In this document: positions 54,700 through 61,733 of the stretch, piece by piece
Layout of the letters: every line of letters begins with the position of its first letter
Position numbering within the stretch: position 1 is the stretch's first letter
NCBI RefSeq assembly: GCF_020829595.1
Contig: NZ_JAIVFW010000018.1
Coordinates: 1 to 64,000 of the forward strand
DNA: 64,000 bases
From: Nostoc sp. CHAB 5844
GTDB lineage: Bacteria; Cyanobacteriota; Cyanobacteriia; Cyanobacteriales; Nostocaceae
Direction of reading: 5' to 3'
The notes under the pieces: model-generated
What the model saw: only the letters and a program-made list of their open reading frames with translations
Databases searched by the model: none
What the model was told of the DNA's origin: nothing
Made by a program: the position numbers and the translations under genes

Positions 54700-57600
54700 T
54701 TATTCTTTAAGCAAATCTTCCGCGCAAACTAATTGCAATTGAATAATTTCACGCATTTGCTTGCTAAAATCTTGTCGTGCTTGTAAAAAAGCTGTATGTG
54801 CTTTAGTTATCCGAGCATTATTAGCATTCAGCTTTTGACAGTGAGAGGTATTTAACTCCAGCATTCTGATTATGGTATCTAAATCATGATTGGTAGCAGA
54901 TACTTGTGTCGGTGTGGCGATTAACTCAGAAGATTCTACTTTTTCTTCTGCTGCAAAACCGTGTTCAATGATATTTTTTATTGAAACTTCTGTATTTTGA
55001 GTCAAAATATCATTGCCTAATATCTTATGAGTATCTTGCAGTGACTTAATGATATCAATTTCATCAGGCAATGGTATATTTGAATGCAGATTTTGAAGTT
55101 GAATACCTTTAGATTTCCCTGGCAAATCTTGGAAAAGTTTGCAGTTTTCTTCAGTCAAAATACTGGCGGTTATTGATTTACCACCGACGGTAACAGTTCG
55201 TAAGGTGGCTTTATTTTGTTTGGGCGCAGGTGCGAGGTTATAGAGTGGTGATAAATCTACAGCTACGCGATGGCTGAGAAGTTTTGCTAGTGCTTTGACA
55301 ATAGTAGTGTGGTCATCCATACCCCGACGGTTGAGGGATACGGTGATGTGGTCTTTGTCTTCGAGGATTTTATCAATCCAACGCGAACAAACTCCACCCG
55401 CACCAGCTTCGATAAAGATTCTCGCGCCGTCGTTATGGAGGCGGTTGACTAGGCGGGGAAAGTCTAATTGTTGGCAAAGTCCGGTGGCGATGCTGCGAGC
55501 GATCGCCCCACTCTCTAGTAAAATAGGCTGATATTCAGCCGCAGAATAGAAGGTTACACCTGCTAGATTCTGGGATGGCAAAGTATTTAATTTAACTAAC
55601 TCCCCATACTCCGATCGCATCGTTTCGCAATGGATAACGTGATCAAACGGAGCCACGAAAGAATTACAACCCAAGGCGGCGATAACTCTTTTACAGGCAG
55701 CAGGCTCACCAGCAATTAAGACTTCTTCCGGTGTATTAATTTGTGTTAGATAAACTTGCGGCTCGTTCTTGATAGCTTCCTGCACTTGTTCGGGACTCGC
55801 CATCAAAACGAAGTTACCCCAAAAGCTTTTATCTAAATTATCTGTGTTTGGTAAGCCCCAAAATTCGCGCACCGCATTTTTCGGGCCAGATAACCTATTT
55901 CCAAATAACGCCGAAGAGTTGAATGAGTTACTACCTTGGAAGAAATCACTCCAAACTCCTTGGGCTACCATCATGCTTGTTTCACCCAAGCTGTAGCCAA
56001 ATACATACTTCGGCTTGAGTTGAAAGTCATCATAGATAACTGTGGTGAGCAGTCTGGTAAAGAACATTTCCGCTTCAAACATTGCTAGGGAATCATCTAG
56101 CAATTGCTTTTCTAGAGTCTCTAGCTGTCTGAGGGATAACTTACTCAAACTTCTGGGAAAAACTCGTAGTTCTACATCCGCTACCCGCTTGTGCAGACTC
56201 TTCACCATGTAGTCGTTGAAGATTCTGGGAAATAAACGGAAGAAATTCCGACCCATACCTACATAGGAATTCACCGCCGCCGGATACACATAAGCAATCT
56301 CACCATGCTTTCCAAGAGGCTTGGGTGTGAAATAACTACCTACAGGTGTTTGCCAGTCTGTACTTTTTTCAAACGCCGTTTTGACACCTTTACGGGCTGA
56401 TTCGATTTCTTTGAAGAGTTCTTTCTTGTTCCGTCCGTTAATAGCGATGGCGTATTGCGCTTGGGGGTTGGCTTTATATGTAGCAAAAGTTTGACTCGTA
56501 CACTCGGATAAAGAAGAACTAGTTTCAATGCTCTTTTGCAAACTATCTAGAGCCGCAAAAATACTGGCGCTGTCGTTAGCTGCTATCGGGAACAGATGAA
56601 AAGGCATTTGCTCCAGATATCTGCTAGGGCGTTCTTCTTGAGTTGGGTCTTCCGAGATAATCACATGAGCAAAAGTACCATCACAACCCAGACCGTTAAT
56701 TGCAGCTATCCGACGGTCAGAGTCTTTACCTAAGAACCAAGGACGAGATTCTGTAGCTACATAAAAATGACTACCTTCCCATTGTTGAGGTGTTTTGACA
56801 CCAGACCAGTTAGGAGTACCAGGAATGTAGCGATAGTAAAGACACAACGCTGTCTTGATTAAGCTGGCAATTCCCGAAGCTACTTGAGTGTGTCCGATGT
56901 TGGCTTTGACGCTACCAATAGCACAGTGCAACCCATGTCCTACTGATGGATAGGCTTGCAATAAACCTGTGATTTCAGCTTCGTCTTCTTGGGGAATACC
57001 ACTGGCGCAAACCTCCACATATTTCACCTGAGAAGGTTGTACACCTGCACAATGGAAGGCTTCGTGAGCGGAGTTGACGAGGGATTGTCCGATACTGATA
57101 GCATCAATAGTGGCATAAATGCGATCGCCATTCTCTTGCGCCACATCGTAGCGTTTGAGAACAACTACACCAGCACCTTCACCCACCGTCCAACCGTTGG
57201 CTTTTTGGTCATAACTCAACGTATTGATACCAGTGTTAATCTTGGCTGTTTGATTGCGTAACAACACATTCTCCACACCACCAGCCAAATCAACAGCACC
57301 AACAATGGCTGCGTCAGCTTCACCAGTCATCAGTAGCATTTGCGCTACTTCCAGAGCTTTAAAAGCTGAAGTCTCTACAGCCGTGAGGGTGAAAGAAGGC
57401 CCGGTAAAGTTCCACAGCGAGGAAATACGACTCGCCATGATGTTGGCGATGTAGCTTAGGTATTCACCAATCTCTACTTGTTGATGAACGCTATCTTTAA
57501 CGATGGTTTCTAATTGAGCAATCTTTTCTGGTGGTAAAGTAATTTCCGCCGCGTTCAAACCATCTTTGACTTGCCAAGATAAATCCCATCTTTGTTGTAG

Positions 57601-57996
57601 TTGATGAACGGATAACTCAGTTTCAGCAGCAATAATTACCGCGACATTTCCACCTTCAGGCAGTTTCGCATCTTTGATGGCGCGTTCTGCAACCTTCAAC
57701 AGTAATAGTTGTTGAGGGTTGAGTTTTTCGACTTCGTTAGGAGGAATTTTATAGGCTAAAGTATCAATTTCAAAGTCTTTAATATATGCTCCGACGGGGG
57801 GTTTAGCATCAGTTAAACCGTATTCTTGGAGTAAATCTTTTTCCTCGTTGATGCCATACCATCTTTTTTCAGGTAGAGGTATGAAATGCTGTTTGCCATC
57901 ATAAATACTGCGTTCAAAAGCATCTAAGCCATTGCATTCGCCAAAGAAGGCATCCATGCCAATAATGGCAATTTTGTTTTTATTATCTTGTGTCAT
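54700..57996 (-). CDS. hglC: HglC: chain-length-factor-type KS with acyltransferase
   Basis: 1098 residues. The first 450 are a ketosynthase fold in which the catalytic Cys is replaced by Glu 208 (TLTAVETSAFKAL), the first catalytic His region reads EVCASGIP, and only the last His (KANIGHTQ) is kept. That is the pattern of a chain-length factor, as in PfaC. An acyltransferase domain follows, with its Ser in VFGYSLGETS (about 670). The last 150 residues are a helical docking-like region. It probably forms a heterodimer with the active KS encoded just upstream (HglD). The gap to that gene is 174 bases and contains repeats. Confidence 0.9.
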   Translation of the reverse strand: MTQDNKNKIAIIGMDAFFGECNGLDAFERSIYDGKQHFIPLPEKRWYGINEEKDLLQEYGLTDAKPPVGAYIKDFEIDTLAYKIPPNEVEKLNPQQLLLLKVAERAIKDAKLPEGGNVAVIIAAETELSVHQLQQRWDLSWQVKDGLNAAEITLPPEKIAQLETIVKDSVHQQVEIGEYLSYIANIMASRISSLWNFTGPSFTLTAVETSAFKALEVAQMLLMTGEADAAIVGAVDLAGGVENVLLRNQTAKINTGINTLSYDQKANGWTVGEGAGVVVLKRYDVAQENGDRIYATIDAISIGQSLVNSAHEAFHCAGVQPSQVKYVEVCASGIPQEDEAEITGLLQAYPSVGHGLHCAIGSVKANIGHTQVASGIASLIKTALCLYYRYIPGTPNWSGVKTPQQWEGSHFYVATESRPWFLGKDSDRRIAAINGLGCDGTFAHVIISEDPTQEERPSRYLEQMPFHLFPIAANDSASIFAALDSLQKSIETSSSLSECTSQTFATYKANPQAQYAIAINGRNKKELFKEIESARKGVKTAFEKSTDWQTPVGSYFTPKPLGKHGEIAYVYPAAVNSYVGMGRNFFRLFPRIFNDYMVKSLHKRVADVELRVFPRSLSKLSLRQLETLEKQLLDDSLAMFEAEMFFTRLLTTVIYDDFQLKPKYVFGYSLGETSMMVAQGVWSDFFQGSNSFNSSALFGNRLSGPKNAVREFWGLPNTDNLDKSFWGNFVLMASPEQVQEAIKNEPQVYLTQINTPEEVLIAGEPAACKRVIAALGCNSFVAPFDHVIHCETMRSEYGELVKLNTLPSQNLAGVTFYSAAEYQPILLESGAIARSIATGLCQQLDFPRLVNRLHNDGARIFIEAGAGGVCSRWIDKILEDKDHITVSLNRRGMDDHTTIVKALAKLLSHRVAVDLSPLYNLAPAPKQNKATLRTVTVGGKSITASILTEENCKLFQDLPGKSKGIQLQNLHSNIPLPDEIDIIKSLQDTHKILGNDILTQNTEVSIKNIIEHGFAAEEKVESSELIATPTQVSATNHDLDTIIRMLELNTSHCQKLNANNARITKAHTAFLQARQDFSKQMREIIQLQLVCAEDLLKE

Positions 57997-58035
57997 TACT
58001 GAATACCTAAACAGAATTTATTAGATGGCTCGTTT

Positions 58036-58200
58036 CTTGTCAGCAATGAATTTAAACGAACCGCAAAGGGCGCAAAGAGCGCTAAGGAGGAAAAAACGAA
58101 CCACAGAGACACAGAGAACACAGAGTTAGAGAGAAGATAAATAACTTTGTAGACTCATACACAAATCTCTTTACTTTGTGTCCTTTGCGTCCTTTGCGGT
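58036..58200. repeat. CGCAAAG-type repeats between hglD and hglC
   Basis: GAACCGCAAAGGGCGCAAAG, then CGAACCACAGAGACACAGAG and, after a gap, GTGTCCTTTGCGTCCTTTGCGG. The right block reads into the hglD gene and encodes its last ten residues (KTAKDAKDTK). Similar blocks occur at 54601-54625, 59618-59757 and 61600-61731. Confidence 0.8.
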
Positions 58201-59547
58201 TTTTTCCAAAATAATGTGGGAGTTAGTTCCACCAAATCCAAAAGCACTTAAGGCTACGCGTTTCGTCGAATTATTGTTAGGCCACTGTGTCGTTGTTTTG
58301 ACAATATTTTTGGGTGAAATGACAGTATTTTCTGCACCGATGGGTTCATCAATATTAATAGTGGCTGGAATCACACCGTGATTCATGCTGTAAATTGCTT
58401 TGGTTAAACCCACCATTCCAGCACCTACTAACAAATGTCCGACATTTGATTTAGCTGAACCTACTAATGGTGATGCTTGATGTTCACCAAAAAAGCTTTC
58501 TACAGAATTACATTCGGTGGTATCGCCTAAGAGTGTGCCAGTAGCGTGACACTCTAGATAATCAATGTCTTTCGGGCTGAGTTGGGCTTCTTGATAAGCT
58601 CGCTCGTAAGCTAATATTTGCCCTTTTGCGTTGGGGCTTAGTAGGTGTTTGCCTCTACCATCGTTAGATAGTCCGTTACCGCAAACAGTAGCGAGAATTT
58701 TGTCACCATCTCTAACAGCATCACTGTAGCGTTTGAGAACTACCATACCTATACCTTCGGAGGTAACTAAGCCGCGTGATGCTTTATCTAGGGGGCGGCT
58801 AATTCCGTTTTCTGGATATCCTTGAATACCAGAAAAGAGCATTCGTAAAAATAGGGGGTCAGAACAACTAATTGCACCAGCCAGCATTAAGTCGGCTTTG
58901 CGTGTCTGTAAATAGTGGGATGCTAGTTTGATGGAGTAAAAGGCTGAGGAACAAGCTGCATCTATACAGAAATGAGTGCCTGATAGTGAGAGAGATTGAG
59001 CGATGAGGGCAGCAGGAAAGCCGGAGATCATCGCGTTGTGGGGCGATGGTTTGGTGGTTGGGGGGATGGCTGCTAAATGGAAATCTTGGTCTTGGAGAAG
59101 TTGAGCGATCGCGCCATCAATTGTGCGGCGATAAATGGGGGATAATAATTGATTGGAAAGTTTTGTCGGTAGGGAGAGGGTTCCTAAAATTACGCCGCAT
59201 TTGGCGAGGGCTTTTTGATTTCCTAAATAGCCACTATGTTGCACTGCTTGTTTGGCTGCGTACAGTGACCATTTAAAGGTGTTATCTAAGCTATTTACTA
59301 AGGTTGGAGGTAGGTTGTATTCGCTGGGGTCAAATTGAAAGTTGCGAATAAATCCACCTTGGAGGAAGTAAATTTTTTCCTGTTTGCCTTTAGCTGAGTC
59401 GTAAAATATTGTGGGGTCTACGCCAATTTCGGCGACTGTAATTTCTGCGGTTGAGTCTTTTTGGTCGGTGATGTTTTGCCAGAATTGTTCGGGATTGTTC
59501 GCGTCGGGGAAGAGGCAGGATATACCGATGATGGCTATTTTTTCCAC
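58171..59547 (-). CDS. hglD: HglD: beta-ketoacyl synthase
   Basis: A 458-residue stand-alone active ketosynthase. The catalytic triad is complete: Cys 199 (CIDAACSSAFYS), His 334 (ECHATGTLLGD) and His 371 (KSNVGHLLVGAG). It ends with the usual ALSAFGFGGTNSHIILE, followed by a short Lys/Asp tail that comes from a CTTTGCG repeat. It should condense malonyl units in the hgl pathway together with the KS-like HglC. The start is GTG at 59547 with AAGGA about 9 bases before it. The 296-base gap to the next gene upstream is filled largely by repeats. Confidence 0.9.
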   Translation of the reverse strand: MEKIAIIGISCLFPDANNPEQFWQNITDQKDSTAEITVAEIGVDPTIFYDSAKGKQEKIYFLQGGFIRNFQFDPSEYNLPPTLVNSLDNTFKWSLYAAKQAVQHSGYLGNQKALAKCGVILGTLSLPTKLSNQLLSPIYRRTIDGAIAQLLQDQDFHLAAIPPTTKPSPHNAMISGFPAALIAQSLSLSGTHFCIDAACSSAFYSIKLASHYLQTRKADLMLAGAISCSDPLFLRMLFSGIQGYPENGISRPLDKASRGLVTSEGIGMVVLKRYSDAVRDGDKILATVCGNGLSNDGRGKHLLSPNAKGQILAYERAYQEAQLSPKDIDYLECHATGTLLGDTTECNSVESFFGEHQASPLVGSAKSNVGHLLVGAGMVGLTKAIYSMNHGVIPATINIDEPIGAENTVISPKNIVKTTTQWPNNNSTKRVALSAFGFGGTNSHIILEKTAKDAKDTK

Positions 59548-59843
59548 TGTTGTTGTCCTTGTTGGGGTTGGTTTTTGGATTTACGGTGTTCCCCGGAGTG
59601 GAAATTTATCTCACGCATAGACGCGGTAGCGGCTTCCCGCAGGGTAGGCGCAAAGAGTTATGAGTGGGGATGTCTGTTTTCCCAGAATATTTTTTAACGA
59701 ACCACATAGACGCGTCAGCGGCTTCCCGCAGGGTAGGGCGCAAAGAGCGCAAAGAAGAAGAGAGTTACAGAGAATTAGAAATGAGTTGACTATTGGTATT
59801 GTAAACGCAGAGTGAAGGGAACTTTCATCTGCGTTTATAGGTG
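59548..59843. repeat. Two copies of a 40-bp repeat upstream of hglD
   Basis: TAGACGCGGTAGCGGCTTCC... at 59618-59657 and its near twin at 59708-59748 each end in GCGCAAAGAG. The first also appears, more diverged, inside the repeat at 3100-3155. No gene is visible in this gap; an 86-codon frame crossing it is repeat-encoded. Confidence 0.8.
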
Positions 59844-61574
59844 TTATTTGTTCATCATTCTCATGGGCCAAATGACTGCTTTGGCTCCGAGGATGCGAGA
59901 GTATATTTTACCTTCGCGGTCATGGATGTAGTAGTCGGAGGTTACGCCTGTTGCTGTTTTTGCTTTGACTTCGCAGGAAACGTAGAAGGGTTCATCGCAA
60001 GGTAAGGCGCGGAATTGTTCGGAGTGGGTGAGTTGTCCTGGTAAGCATATTTCTTGATGGAAATGGTTTAGCCATATCCATAAGGGTTGTGTGCTTAAAT
60101 CGTTGGAGTATGGGTTGTGCCAGTTAATCGGAAATTGCCCTTGTTTTTGGGGTGAGATTGATGACCAGAGGCATTCGGCGGTGATTTTTTCGGGTGTAAT
60201 GTTGATGACTCTGGTGATTTTTTGGAATGCTGGGCCGTGGAATAATGAGGAGCTATCTTTTTGATAAAAGTCTGTGCCTGTGGCGGTGATGATGTTATCT
60301 TCGCTGAGGTTTACTGATTGGTAAATGGGGGCTTCTGGCATTTTCCGCACGATTTTGATTTGGGCGCGGAAGTGATAATGAGTTTTGCCTTCGGGTGTTT
60401 TACTTAAGACTGTGGTTTGTAATTCGACAAATTCAGATTCACTTTTGGCGAGTTCTTGTATTTCGAGAATGTGTTCGCTGAGGTTGGAGTTAGCGAAAGT
60501 AATTCCTTTGAGAACTTTGAATTCTTTACAGCTTAGATAGCGATACCCTGGATGCAATTCTTCACAAGCATTAATCATCCAAGACATGGCACAGGTTGCT
60601 GGTAATACGGGAGAACCAGCGATGACATGATCATATAAGAAGGGGTTTGCTTCTAATACGATGCGGCGACGAATGCGATAGCTTTTAAGTTCTGCGTCTA
60701 AAGGTGCTGGTGGGCGAATTGTGGGGCTACCAATGACAACTTGGGTGGAGTCATGGTGTGCGGGATGCAGTTCGTTTACTAGCATTTGTGTGCCGATGTC
60801 TACGGGGATGATATCAATTCCTCGTTCGGCGAAGGCTTTTTTGATTTCTGGTGTCACCATACCGCTATCCCAGCCACCCCAGTTGATTGCAACTACGTGA
60901 CAATTGGGATGGTTTTGTTTGAATAGATGCGCTGATTTGTTGAGTATTTCGTTGGCGATCGCATAATCGGATTGCCCAATGTTGCCGTAAAATCCAGTTA
61001 CGGAGGAGAACAATACTAACTGTTCTAGTTGGTTGGGGTTAACGCAATTCAGTATATTTTCTAGCCCTTGAACCTTAGCGGTATAAACTTTTTCAAAGTC
61101 TTGGTCGGTTTTCTTTTCGATTAATTTATCGGCTAAGTTACCAGCACCGTGAATAATGCCCGTAATTGCGCCTGTGTGTGCAACTGTCGCTGCTAATTTT
61201 TGTTGTAATTCGGGAATATTTGTGACATCTGCACTAACATACTCAACTTTTGCCCCTGTGGCTTGAAGTTCTGCTAGTGTCTGTTTAATTTCTCGGCTAG
61301 AAACAATTTTGTTATATATCTTCTGCACACTCATGGGTGTAGGCTTTTCACCTTGCGCGAGAAGATTTTCCATGATGCGTTTTTTTAATGCAGCTTCTTC
61401 AAAGCAATTTTTGGCGAAGTTTGGTTCGTTTTCTAATATTTCAGAACGACCGAGCAGAATAAATGTACAAGGTTGTTGTTGTGCAAGTTTTTTAACGCAC
61501 AGGGAGGTGATTCCTTTCGCACCACCACTGACAAGAAATACTGATGAGGAACGAACTTGAGTTGCTGTTGTCAT
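59844..61574 (-). CDS. hglG: Catalytic ketoreductase plus dehydratase-like domain (HglG position)
   Basis: 576 residues. The N-terminal part is the catalytic half of a polyketide ketoreductase: SVFLVSGGAKGITSLCV, IIHGAGNLADK, and the SSVTGFYGNIGQSDYAIAN block with Ser, Tyr and Asn. The C-terminal 280 residues are a hot-dog dehydratase-type domain (DHVIAGSPVLPATC with the HxxxG...P motif; SSSLFHGPAFQKI). The structural half of the KR appears to sit at the C-terminus of the protein encoded just upstream (61734-64000). The reactions expected are ketoreduction and dehydration of the growing glycolipid chain. The symbol hglG rests on gene order only. Confidence 0.82.
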   Translation of the reverse strand: MTTATQVRSSSVFLVSGGAKGITSLCVKKLAQQQPCTFILLGRSEILENEPNFAKNCFEEAALKKRIMENLLAQGEKPTPMSVQKIYNKIVSSREIKQTLAELQATGAKVEYVSADVTNIPELQQKLAATVAHTGAITGIIHGAGNLADKLIEKKTDQDFEKVYTAKVQGLENILNCVNPNQLEQLVLFSSVTGFYGNIGQSDYAIANEILNKSAHLFKQNHPNCHVVAINWGGWDSGMVTPEIKKAFAERGIDIIPVDIGTQMLVNELHPAHHDSTQVVIGSPTIRPPAPLDAELKSYRIRRRIVLEANPFLYDHVIAGSPVLPATCAMSWMINACEELHPGYRYLSCKEFKVLKGITFANSNLSEHILEIQELAKSESEFVELQTTVLSKTPEGKTHYHFRAQIKIVRKMPEAPIYQSVNLSEDNIITATGTDFYQKDSSSLFHGPAFQKITRVINITPEKITAECLWSSISPQKQGQFPINWHNPYSNDLSTQPLWIWLNHFHQEICLPGQLTHSEQFRALPCDEPFYVSCEVKAKTATGVTSDYYIHDREGKIYSRILGAKAVIWPMRMMNK

Positions 61575-61599
61575 ATTTATTTATTGAAGATTGATAATT

Positions 61600-61731
61600 T
61601 AAACGAACCGCAAAGGACACGAAAAACACAAAGAAATAAGAATTAGAGAGAGTTCTTCTTTGCGCCTTTGCGCGGCAGTCGCGTGACTGTCGGGAAACCC
61701 GCCCAACGCGCTGCCTTGCCTTTGCGTGAGC
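61600..61731. repeat. Nested repeats between two hgl genes
   Basis: GAACCGCAAAGGAC and CTTTGCGCCTTTGCG belong to the heptamer family. Within it, at about 61672-61716, lies GGCAGTCGCGTGACTGTCGG and AAACCCGCCCAACGCGCTGCC, a module of the other repeat family (compare 28725-28750 and 23800-23870). The second repeat seems inserted into the first. Confidence 0.75.
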
Positions 61732-61733
61732 TT

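Noticed and set aside
59611-59871. 86-codon frame upstream of hglD
   Set aside because: It translates two copies of the 40-bp repeat and overlaps the end of the KR-DH gene.
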